From the NCBI GenBank assembly GCA_002403305.1, contig DHHM01000011.1, forward strand, positions 173,247-237,246: a stretch of DNA of 64,000 nt. Reading direction: 5' to 3'. A model generated the notes under the pieces. The model did no database searches, was not told where the DNA came from, and saw nothing but the letters and a program-made list of their open reading frames with translations. Shown piece by piece: positions 1 to 6,899 of the stretch (the stretch's first letter is position 1; every line of letters begins with the position of its first letter). A program made the position numbers and the translations under genes. The DNA comes from Bacteroidales bacterium UBA4772 (GTDB taxonomy: Bacteria > Bacteroidota > Bacteroidia > Bacteroidales > VadinHA17).

Positions 1-170
1 ACCTCCTTGACCCTGACATCATCCCTGATGTAGTTCCTGATGCCGGTGAAGCCTGTATCGGGCTGATGCCCTGCCTTTCTGCTTCTTCCGCTATCTCCGG
101 TGCCACTGCCACACGATGCGGCGAGCAGCATTATGATTGTGATTGTAATAGATAGAATCTGTTTCATCAT
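1..170 (-). CDS. Partial lipoprotein, N-terminal end only
   Basis: The minus strand opens with two ATG codons (170 and 167) followed by a hydrophobic signal peptide ending in a lipobox, LLAASC, so the mature protein should be a lipid-anchored envelope protein starting at that Cys. About 56 codons are visible before the window edge. After the Cys comes a Gly/Ser/Arg-rich linker and then a segment reading TGFTGIRNYIRDDVRVKEV. That segment faintly resembles the start of YwqK/MORN-like lipoproteins, but this is a guess. The function is not recognised. Frame and start are well supported; the product is only known to be a lipoprotein. Confidence 0.6.
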   Translation of the reverse strand, partial: MMKQILSITITIIMLLAASCGSGTGDSGRSRKAGHQPDTGFTGIRNYIRDDVRVKE

Positions 171-297
171 ATAATATTTTAATTTCAATGGTATGATAGC
201 CTGTTCCGATTTATCGGGAGAACCTCCATGTAGTTGATTATTATACTACTGTGTTTGAGTATGTAAATACACGGAGGTTTCATGTCAGCTCTTATTA

Positions 298-1278
298 TTA
301 AGGTATATATACTTCCAGGAGAGTAGCACTGCCCTGGGGAATAAGTGTCACACTGTCGGCTGAGGCAGGTATCAGTATTGTCTCACCGGCCCTAACCTCT
401 TCGGTATGGCCGAGACAGTCAATGACAGCCATGCTCCCGGTGCAGATGTAAATCACAAAGGAGTCTGTAAGGCTTAGGTCTTTTATCAGGGGCCTGTCAA
501 ACTGCAGCAGGCTGGTGCGGAAATATTCGCACTCTGCCAGCATAACAGCCTGGTTTATCTCCGGTGTTATCCTGATGAGTCCGGTATCGTCCCTGTCAAA
601 GTCAATGGCATCAAGGGCCAGCTCAGTGTGCATCTCTCTTGGCCTGCCATCATCGTCAACGCGGTCCCAGTCATAGATGCGGTAGGTGACGTCAGAGGTC
701 TGCTGTATCTCTGCCAGCAGCACGCCGGCACCTATAGCATGAACTGTCCCTGCCGGGATAAAGAAGGCATCGCCCGGGAATACCGGTGTGGCATTGATGA
801 TTCCGGCAACTGTACTGTCAGCCAGGTGAGCGAGATACTCCTCCCTGCCGGTCTTCTTTCTGAAACCTGTATAAATCAGCGCCCCGGGTTCGGCATCTAT
901 CACATACCACATCTCCGTCTTGCCCCAGGCATGGTGTCTCTCCGAGGCCAGTGAATCATCAGGGTGAACCTGTATGGAGAGGGTGTCGCGGGCATCAATC
1001 AGCTTGACAAGCAGGGGGAACTCCCTGGCGTACTTATCCCATACATGATCTCCTATCAGGTCACCCATATATACCTCTGCTATCTCCTCCAGGCTGTTGC
1101 CCTTGAGAAAACCGTTGTCTGCCACAGAGCTTGCACCTGTTATTCCGTTGATCTCCCAGCTTTCTCCAACCCTGGCATCAGCGTCGGCCTTTTTGCCGAA
1201 CCGCTCACGCAGGGTACTGCCACCCCAGAGCGTCTCCTTAAGTATTGGCCTGAACCTGATGGGATAGAGTGTGCTCAT
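298..1278 (-). CDS. manA: Mannose-6-phosphate isomerase, class I (short type)
   Basis: Zinc-dependent cytosolic enzyme interconverting mannose 6-phosphate and fructose 6-phosphate, linking glycolysis to mannose use and to GDP-mannose for polysaccharides. The 326-residue cupin-type protein has the family signatures: KLIDARDTLSIQVHPDD near residues 93-109 (metal-binding QVH), a metal-ligand Glu in GKTEMWYVIDA, and FFIPAGTVHAIGAG near residues 170-185. The length fits the short Bacteroidota/Firmicutes form. It starts 2 bp after the upstream Dabb-domain gene, so the two are probably co-transcribed from the promoter at 1608-1615. The start codon reads into MSTLYPIRFRPILKETLWGG, the normal N-terminus of this family. 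Confidence 0.93.
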   Translation of the reverse strand: MSTLYPIRFRPILKETLWGGSTLRERFGKKADADARVGESWEINGITGASSVADNGFLKGNSLEEIAEVYMGDLIGDHVWDKYAREFPLLVKLIDARDTLSIQVHPDDSLASERHHAWGKTEMWYVIDAEPGALIYTGFRKKTGREEYLAHLADSTVAGIINATPVFPGDAFFIPAGTVHAIGAGVLLAEIQQTSDVTYRIYDWDRVDDDGRPREMHTELALDAIDFDRDDTGLIRITPEINQAVMLAECEYFRTSLLQFDRPLIKDLSLTDSFVIYICTGSMAVIDCLGHTEEVRAGETILIPASADSVTLIPQGSATLLEVYIP

Positions 1279-1280
1279 AA

Positions 1281-1583
1281 TCAGATGATGTAATCAACAA
1301 CTACCTTGGCTTTCTTTATGGCTTTCGCCGCCGCCACGGCTCCGCGGTGAGGCTCGCTCACCTGGTAACGTTTCAGATCCTCACGGGAGGCAAAAGTAGC
1401 ATCTATTACAAAATCGCCGTAATGGTCATCTTCGGTGATGTTAACACCTGTACGGTATTCAATGATATAGTCGAGCCTGTTGCATACCGGACCAAAAAAC
1501 TCCTTCAACTTTCGTACGGACTCTTCCTTCTCCCCGGGAGCCAGGGGAGGGGTAAGTTTAAAGATCACGATGTGTTTTACCAT
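1281..1583 (-). CDS. Dabb-domain (stress-responsive A/B barrel) protein
   Basis: A 100-residue single-domain protein beginning MVKHIVIFKL, typical of the small dimeric ferredoxin-fold Dabb family (PF07876). The central DYIIEYRTGVNI and GDFVIDATFASREDLKRY segments and the late H-RGAV stretch fit that fold. Family members are variously stress-linked or act as small cyclases or decarboxylases, so no reaction can be assigned. It is the first gene of a likely two-gene transcript with manA. Its start lies 24 nt downstream of a perfect minus-strand -7 element, in a promoter region shared back-to-back with the uridine kinase gene. Confidence 0.8.
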   Translation of the reverse strand: MVKHIVIFKLTPPLAPGEKEESVRKLKEFFGPVCNRLDYIIEYRTGVNITEDDHYGDFVIDATFASREDLKRYQVSEPHRGAVAAAKAIKKAKVVVDYII

Positions 1584-1596
1584 ACGGATAATTTGC

Positions 1597-1615
1597 TACT
1601 TTTGGTACAAAAATA
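1597..1615. promoter_or_regulatory. Back-to-back Bacteroidota -7 promoter elements
   Basis: TACTTTTG at 1597-1604 matches TAnnTTTG on the plus strand, 19 nt before the uridine kinase ATG. CAAAAATA at 1608-1615 is the same motif on the minus strand, 24 nt before the Dabb/manA transcript. The two elements are only 3 bp apart, so RNA polymerase cannot occupy both at once. For the plus element a T-rich run (TTTT, 1575-1578) sits near the -33 position; no clear -33 box is seen for the minus element. Confidence 0.6.
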
Positions 1616-1623
1616 CACTTTTT

Positions 1624-2232
1624 ATGCTTATTGTCGGGATAGCCGGAGGAACAGGATCGGGAAAGACGACCGTTGTACGAAAGCTTATTGATATGCTCCC
1701 TCCGGGAGAGGTGGTGATTCTGCCGCAGGACAGCTACTACAGGGATAACAGCCACATATCCGTGGAGGAGAGGCAGAAGATCAACTTTGACCATCCCGAT
1801 TCGGTAGAGTGGCCGCTGCTCATTTCACACCTTAAAGAGCTGAGAGCCGGCCGTCCGATAGAGATGCCGATCTATTCCTATCTCACCTGTGTAAGGTCTC
1901 CGGAGACAATCCCCGTCAAGCCTGCCGAGGTGGTGGTGGTGGAGGGGATACTTGTGCTAGTCGATGCCGGCCTCCGTCAGATGCTTGACATCAAGGTATT
2001 TGTTGATGCTGATGCCGATGACCGGCTGGGGCGGGTGATACAGCGTGACATCGTGGAGCGTGGGCGTTCGGTACTGAAAGTGCTGGAGCGTTACAATGAG
2101 ACAGTCAAACCGTCACACCTGCAGTTCATCGAGCCCTCGAAAAGATATGCCGATATAATCATTCCCGGCGGGGGCGAGAACCTGGTGGGTATTGATGTTC
2201 TCCGCACCATCGTCGAGAAACATCTCAGGTAA
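1624..2232 (+). CDS. udk: Uridine kinase
   Basis: Phosphorylates uridine and cytidine to UMP and CMP in pyrimidine salvage. The 202-residue protein shows the P-loop GIAGGTGSGKTT at its N-terminus, LPQDSYYRD and INFDHPDS (nucleoside binding), YSYLTCVRSPET, and VVVEGILVLVDAGLR. The reading frame is open further upstream, but the ATG at 1624 gives the canonical MLIVGIAGG start and lies 19 nt after a perfect TAnnTTTG promoter element, so that start is chosen. Length is normal for the family. It converges on pdxJ with a 7-bp gap. Confidence 0.93.
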   Translation: MLIVGIAGGTGSGKTTVVRKLIDMLPPGEVVILPQDSYYRDNSHISVEERQKINFDHPDSVEWPLLISHLKELRAGRPIEMPIYSYLTCVRSPETIPVKPAEVVVVEGILVLVDAGLRQMLDIKVFVDADADDRLGRVIQRDIVERGRSVLKVLERYNETVKPSHLQFIEPSKRYADIIIPGGGENLVGIDVLRTIVEKHLR

Positions 2233-2239
2233 GCTATTC

Positions 2240-2959
2240 TCAGCTCCGTCTCAGCTCGCGGAGATACATCTGAATGGTGTTCTCAAGCCCGTACCAGAGT
2301 GCATCCGATATCAGGGCATGGCCTATCGACACCTCCTCAAGCCAAGGTATGTTGCCGTGGAGCCATGCCAGGTTGACAAGGTCAAGGTCGTGACCTGCAT
2401 TGACACCCAGTCCTGCCTCACGGGCTATCTCCGCCGCCCTGACAAAGGGAGCCACGGCGGCCTCCCTGCCGGCACTGTACATGGCTGCGTACGGCTCGGT
2501 GTACAGCTCTATACGGTCAGTGCCGGTGCGTGCGGCATATTCAATCATCTCCGGGTCGGTGCCGGTAAATATGGAGGTGCGTATTCCCTTCTCATGAAAA
2601 CGTGCAATCACATCGGTGAGGAAAGAGAGGTTGGTCCTGGTGTCCCACCCTGCATTGGAGGTGACGGCGTCATGAGCGTCAGGCACCAGCGTTACCTGGT
2701 CAGGAAGGTTATCCAGCACCAGCTTCATAAACCGCTCCTCAGGATTGCCCTCGATGTTGTATTCCGTGGTGATGACCTCCTTTATCACCGGCACATCCCT
2801 GTACATTATATGCCTCTCATCAGGCCTTGGATGTACGGTGATGCCCTCGGCGCCAAAAGCCTGGCACTTCACTGCCGCCAGCCTCACATCAGGCACATTG
2901 CCTCCCCGGGCATTGCGCAGCGTGGCAATCTTGTTTATGTTAACACTCAGTCGCGTCAT
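2240..2959 (-). CDS. pdxJ: Pyridoxine 5'-phosphate synthase
   Basis: Catalyses the ring-closing step of DXP-dependent vitamin B6 synthesis, condensing 1-deoxy-xylulose 5-phosphate with 3-amino-2-oxopropyl phosphate. Recognisable motifs of the TIM barrel are LSVNINKIATLRNARGG at the start, GITVHPRPDERHI, the catalytic-region Glu in EYNIEGNP, ELYTEPYA and VNAGHDLDL. The ATG at 2959 gives the usual MTRLSVNI start; an in-frame extension to 2986 overlaps the promoter region. About 239 residues, normal length. A -7 element at 2984-2991 lies 24 nt upstream. Confidence 0.94.
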   Translation of the reverse strand: MTRLSVNINKIATLRNARGGNVPDVRLAAVKCQAFGAEGITVHPRPDERHIMYRDVPVIKEVITTEYNIEGNPEERFMKLVLDNLPDQVTLVPDAHDAVTSNAGWDTRTNLSFLTDVIARFHEKGIRTSIFTGTDPEMIEYAARTGTDRIELYTEPYAAMYSAGREAAVAPFVRAAEIAREAGLGVNAGHDLDLVNLAWLHGNIPWLEEVSIGHALISDALWYGLENTIQMYLRELRRS

Positions 2960-2983
2960 GATATTATCTCCTGTTTGAGAGTG

Positions 2984-2991
2984 CAAAGTTA
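2984..2991 (-). promoter_or_regulatory. pdxJ -7 promoter element
   Basis: Read on the minus strand this is TAACTTTG, an exact TAnnTTTG match, 24 nt upstream of the preferred pdxJ ATG. No good -33 TTTG is visible at the expected distance. Confidence 0.55.
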
Positions 2992-3039
2992 GAAGGATAC
3001 ATAGTTTTTTGTACTTTTAATCGAAATTTGACCCGCGGA

Positions 3040-3705
3040 ATGACTGCAAAAGATCTGATATCCGATGTGGTGCCGGCACTGAAAACCTCAGACACGGCAC
3101 AGACGGCACTGAACTGGATGGAGACCTTCAGGGTATCACATCTCCCGATAGTGAATGAGAGTGATTACCTGGGGCTGATCTCCGACAGTGACATCTTTGA
3201 CCTCAATCAGCCTGAGGAACCGATAGGAAATCACGAACTCTCCCTTCCCCGTCCCTGCGTGAAGATGACGCAGCATATCTACGAGGTCATCGCCCTCTCG
3301 GCAAGATACAAGCTGAGCGTGGTACCGGTGGTTGACGACCAGATGCATTACCGGGGAGTCATCACCTATCATGATATGGTCAGCGGCGTAGCCTCCTTCT
3401 CATCCCTGGAGCAGCCCGGGGGGGTAATAATGCTGAATGTTATAGCCCGGGATTATTCCATGAGCCGTATTTCCCAGATAGTCGAAAGCAATGACGCCAG
3501 GATACTGAGCATGGCTATCACCTCCGACCCCGACTCCACCAGTCTCGAGATAACCCTCAAGGTCAACACCACGGACCTTGCCTCCATCATCAGGACATTT
3601 GAGAGGTACTCTTACGAGGTGATAACCTGGGTCACCGACAATGATGAGCTCGACCGGTTCTATACTGACAGGTACAACCTGCTGATGAAATACCTCAACA
3701 TGTAA
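3040..3705 (+). CDS. Tandem CBS-domain regulator with C-terminal ACT-like segment
   Basis: About 221 residues. Two CBS domains occupy roughly residues 1-125 (TAKDLISDVVPAL, VSHLPIVNESDYLGLISDSDIF, then LSVVPVVDDQMHYRGVITYHDM). A C-terminal region (IMLNVIARDYSMSRISQIVESNDARI onward) looks like an ACT or ACT-like regulatory fold. CBS pairs usually bind adenine nucleotides, so a nucleotide-sensing regulatory role is inferred; the partner is unknown. The frame extends to a TTG at 3028 but the ATG at 3040 is preferred. nadK follows 12 bp downstream, so the two are probably co-transcribed and this protein may respond to nucleotide status. Confidence 0.8.
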   Translation: MTAKDLISDVVPALKTSDTAQTALNWMETFRVSHLPIVNESDYLGLISDSDIFDLNQPEEPIGNHELSLPRPCVKMTQHIYEVIALSARYKLSVVPVVDDQMHYRGVITYHDMVSGVASFSSLEQPGGVIMLNVIARDYSMSRISQIVESNDARILSMAITSDPDSTSLEITLKVNTTDLASIIRTFERYSYEVITWVTDNDELDRFYTDRYNLLMKYLNM

Positions 3706-3717
3706 CTCTTCTGCACG

Positions 3718-4599
3718 ATGTCAAAAAAATTTGCTCTGTACAGCAAGGGGCTGACAGGGAAGACCACCGCCGGCCTGCTGAGGCTGATAGATGCACTGCA
3801 TGAACGCGGCGTCACCATCTACCTCAATATTATGGAACCGAACGGCAACAGCTTCACGGCTGATCAGAGAGTCATCCCCTTTGCTGACCACTCTGAGTTA
3901 CCTGATGATATATGCCTGATAATCAGCGTTGGAGGCGACGGCACCTTCCTTGAGACCGTCAGGCGGGTGCGCAATACCGCTGTTCCGGTGGCAGGTATCA
4001 ACACTGGCAGGCTCGGGTTCCTGGCCAACATACCAGATGATGATGAGATAGGAAGGTCGATAGACCTGCTCTGTGCCGGAGAGTATGAGGTCGTCAGCCG
4101 TTCAATGCTCGAGATCGTCTCGCCCGAAGTATTCTTAGGATCAAAACGCACTCTGGCACTCAATGAGTTCACGGTGCAGAAAGCTGACCAGAGTATGATC
4201 ACAATCATCGTCAGTGTTGACGGCATACTGCTGAACACATACCGTGCTGACGGACTGATAATCTCAACGGCCACAGGATCAACAGCATACAACCTGAGCG
4301 TCGGAGGCCCGATACTCTTTCCCTCAGATGAAAGTATCATCATTGCTCCAATGTCTCCCCACAACCTTACCGTCAGGCCTATAATCATCGACGGCAACAG
4401 CACCGTCACCCTCGTTACCGGCGGCAGGAGCAGCGGCTGTCTCATGACGTGCGACTCCAGGGCTGTGACCGTGCCCATGGGCACCACGGCCGAGATACGC
4501 CGTTCAGACATCAGACTCAACACGGTTACCACCGCCGGAAATGATTTTTTCAGCACCCTGAGGAATAAGCTGATGTGGGGCGCCGACCCCCGTAACTGA
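3718..4599 (+). CDS. nadK: NAD kinase
   Basis: ATP-dependent phosphorylation of NAD+ to NADP+, the only route to NADP. The 293-residue protein carries the catalytic GGDGTFLETVR motif near residue 70, INTGRLGFLANI, the NAD-binding NEFTVQKA segment and the conserved TGSTAYNLSVGGPI followed by APMSPHNLTVRP. Length and motif order are normal. It sits directly after the CBS-domain gene and ahead of the outer-membrane and BamA cluster, an order common in Bacteroidota. Confidence 0.95.
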   Translation: MSKKFALYSKGLTGKTTAGLLRLIDALHERGVTIYLNIMEPNGNSFTADQRVIPFADHSELPDDICLIISVGGDGTFLETVRRVRNTAVPVAGINTGRLGFLANIPDDDEIGRSIDLLCAGEYEVVSRSMLEIVSPEVFLGSKRTLALNEFTVQKADQSMITIIVSVDGILLNTYRADGLIISTATGSTAYNLSVGGPILFPSDESIIIAPMSPHNLTVRPIIIDGNSTVTLVTGGRSSGCLMTCDSRAVTVPMGTTAEIRRSDIRLNTVTTAGNDFFSTLRNKLMWGADPRN

Positions 4600-4643
4600 C
4601 AATAATTAAGGAATATTTAAGTTTTAATTAGTGGCACAATACT

Positions 4644-4651
4644 TATATTTG
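4644..4651 (+). promoter_or_regulatory. -7 promoter element upstream of the outer-membrane/BamA cluster
   Basis: TATATTTG matches TAnnTTTG exactly and lies 23 nt before the ATG at 4675. A TTTT run at 4622-4625 sits near the -33 position. It probably drives the cluster running through uppS and bamA. Confidence 0.55.
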
Positions 4652-4674
4652 TAGCCTCAACTGCATGATGACTG

Positions 4675-5448
4675 ATGATTAAACGTCTTATACTGGTGTG
4701 CATGGTGGTGCTGTTCGCTGCACCGTTCGTCTCTGCACAGCTGTGGAAGATGAAAAGATATGAGGCCACTGCCGGACTGGGTACCTCACAGTTCTACGGC
4801 GACATTGGCGGATTCTCACTCGGGGAAAACGCTATCGGGTTTAAGGATATAACTTTCAAGCAGACAAGGTTCAACGTAAATGCCTCATTCAGGTATTTCA
4901 TTACCGATGCGGTTGCCGCACGTCTGTCGTTCTCCTACCTGATGCTTCACGCCACCGATGAACGTGGCAACAACCAGGGCAGGGGCTATGAGGCCGGCGC
5001 TTCACTCTTTGAACCAGCCCTCATAGGTGAGTATTACTTCGTACGAAACCGGGAGCGTAACAGCTTCCTTTTTCAGACCTACAGGGGCAGGACAAGGAAC
5101 AGAGTGAAGGACTTCTTCAGAAGTATCGATGTGTATGCACTTACAGGTGTCGGCGGTGCAGGCTTCAATGTCCGCGGCAATGACTTGCTGGAGGAGCGCT
5201 GGAACGTAGAACCGACACTTGAAAGCAGCGGTTTTACAGCCGTGATACCCCTTGGCGTGGGAGCAAAGGTGGCCTTCGATCCGAATATACTTTTCGGAGT
5301 GGAGTTCACAGGGCGGTATGCATTCTCTGACTTCATTGACGGGTACACCTCACCGTGGTCTGAGAGAAATGATGTGTATCACACATTCAGCCTGACATTT
5401 AATTACAGGATCAAAACTGCACGTAACGGACTTCCTTCCTTCAGATGA
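4675..5448 (+). CDS. DUF6089-like outer-membrane beta-barrel protein
   Basis: A 257-residue protein with a cleavable signal peptide (MIKRLILVCMVVLFAAPFVSAQ) and alternating aromatic/polar strands typical of an 8- to 10-strand outer-membrane barrel. Barrel-like segments include GLGTSQFYGDIGGFSLG, ASFRYFITDAVAARLSFSY and a closing strand TFSLTFNYRIK. Genes of this type occur between nadK and uppS in many Bacteroidota and are annotated DUF6089 or beta-barrel protein; no substrate is known. Its stop overlaps the first possible start of the next gene (ATGA at 5445-5448), so the two are translationally linked. A role in envelope assembly is inferred from context only. Confidence 0.78.
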   Translation: MIKRLILVCMVVLFAAPFVSAQLWKMKRYEATAGLGTSQFYGDIGGFSLGENAIGFKDITFKQTRFNVNASFRYFITDAVAARLSFSYLMLHATDERGNNQGRGYEAGASLFEPALIGEYYFVRNRERNSFLFQTYRGRTRNRVKDFFRSIDVYALTGVGGAGFNVRGNDLLEERWNVEPTLESSGFTAVIPLGVGAKVAFDPNILFGVEFTGRYAFSDFIDGYTSPWSERNDVYHTFSLTFNYRIKTARNGLPSFR

Positions 5449-5468
5449 TCCATCACAGACCCTACGGA

Positions 5469-6146
5469 ATGAGAAGAATAACAATACTAATACTTCTGAT
5501 GATCGCCTCAATGCCTCTCATGGCACAGCGCAGCGCCGACTACGGAATCTCGGCAGGTGCTGTGACCTATATTGGCGACGCCCCCAACACTTTTTTCAAG
5601 CCCGGCCCGGCCGCACAGATCTTTTACAGGCACAACTTCCATCCCAGGCTGGCTGTCAGGGCCAACCTCATGGGCGGTTACATCACACCCCTCAATGCGC
5701 CCCTGGGAGAACTGGGCGCAACATTCGAGTACAACTTCTTTCCCTACTCCACCTTCAGGAGCAGACGTGTTGACTATACACCCTACATAGCCGCCGGAGC
5801 AGCCTTCTCTGCCGTTTATAACCAGGTTGTTCTCGACAACTCACCTCAAAGCTTCCATCCTTTCTTTTCTATACCATTCTCTGCCGGATTCAAGGTCAAT
5901 GTTGCAAATCAGGTTGGCATTGAATTCGAATATGGTTTTCGTAAGACTTTTTATGATAAATTTGACGGCCAATATGAGATCATGACACCGGGCGATTCAC
6001 CGTCGGCGGTAGATCACTCATGGTTGCATAACAATGACTGGTACAGTTTTATGGGTATATCTGTCACCTGGAAAATGTACAACAAGCTGTTAGGCTGTCC
6101 GGCTTTTGCAGAAATGGAAAAGAGTAAGAAAAGAAAGAAGAGATAA
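5469..6146 (+). CDS. DUF6089-family outer-membrane protein
   Basis: Second barrel gene of the pair. The mature part begins RSADYGISAGAVTYIGD and contains FYRHNFHPRLAVRANLMGG and GATFEYNFFPYS, a pattern characteristic of DUF6089 proteins (small outer-membrane barrels). The ATG at 5469 starts a good signal peptide, MRRITILILLMIASMPLMAQ. An upstream ATG at 5445 overlaps the previous stop and would add eight residues. The basic tail EMEKSKKRKKR is unusual for a barrel and probably remains periplasmic. uppS follows 2 bp downstream. Confidence 0.8.
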   Translation: MRRITILILLMIASMPLMAQRSADYGISAGAVTYIGDAPNTFFKPGPAAQIFYRHNFHPRLAVRANLMGGYITPLNAPLGELGATFEYNFFPYSTFRSRRVDYTPYIAAGAAFSAVYNQVVLDNSPQSFHPFFSIPFSAGFKVNVANQVGIEFEYGFRKTFYDKFDGQYEIMTPGDSPSAVDHSWLHNNDWYSFMGISVTWKMYNKLLGCPAFAEMEKSKKRKKR

Positions 6147-6148
6147 AA

Positions 6149-6898
6149 TTGACATTTAAGGATCAGATAGATAAGAGCAGGCTCCCGGAGCATGTCGCTG
6201 TTATTATGGACGGCAACGGACGGTGGGCCCGCCGGAGGGGACAGGAGCGCATTTTCGGCCATCACCGGGGGGTGAAGGCCGTGCATAAGGTCGTTGAGGC
6301 AGCAGTGGAACTGGGAGTTAAGTACCTGACTCTCTACGCATTCTCCACCGAGAACTGGAACAGGCCTGATGATGAGGTCTCTGCTCTCATGGATATCATG
6401 ATAGAGTCGCTCAACAATGAGACGAAGACACTGGTCGATAAGCAGATAAGCCTCCAGGTCATTGGGGACATTGACAGGCTCTCGGACAAAGTGCGTTCCA
6501 GGCTGCATGAGACAATGAAGGTAACATCTGCGGGTGCACGCATGAAGCTGATAGTTGCCCTCAGCTACTCCTCTCGATGGGAGATAGCCGAAGCATGCCG
6601 GCGGATAGCTATGGAGGTCAGGGAAGGCCGGATCAGCCCCGCTGAGATCACTGAGGATACCGTCAGCGCCTTCCTCGTGACAGCCGGCATCCCTGACCCG
6701 GCAATGATGATACGCACCAGCGGAGAGAAGAGGATCAGCAACTTCCTCCTGTGGCAGCTCGCCTACGCGGAACTTTATTTTACAGAGAAACTTTGGCCCG
6801 ATTTTGGTAAGGAGGACTTTTACAAAGCAGTGGCAGACTTCCAGAAAAGGGAAAGGAGATATGGAAAGACCAGTGAGCAGATCGCTGAAAACAGATGA
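6149..6898 (+). CDS. uppS: Isoprenyl transferase (undecaprenyl diphosphate synthase)
   Basis: Builds C55 undecaprenyl diphosphate from FPP and IPP, the lipid carrier for peptidoglycan and surface glycans. Of 249 residues, the N-terminal HVAVIMDGNGRWARRRG carries the catalytic Asp and the Arg-rich pyrophosphate site. LTLYAFSTENWNRP and the late MIRTSGEKRISNFLLWQLAYAELYF motif complete the family signature. Translation must begin at the TTG at 6149 (MTFKDQIDKSRLPEH), since no in-frame ATG precedes the motif. It lies 2 bp after the DUF6089 gene and 1 bp before the bamA ATG, so the cluster is one transcript. Confidence 0.94.
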   Translation: MTFKDQIDKSRLPEHVAVIMDGNGRWARRRGQERIFGHHRGVKAVHKVVEAAVELGVKYLTLYAFSTENWNRPDDEVSALMDIMIESLNNETKTLVDKQISLQVIGDIDRLSDKVRSRLHETMKVTSAGARMKLIVALSYSSRWEIAEACRRIAMEVREGRISPAEITEDTVSAFLVTAGIPDPAMMIRTSGEKRISNFLLWQLAYAELYFTEKLWPDFGKEDFYKAVADFQKRERRYGKTSEQIAENR

Positions 6899-6899
6899 G

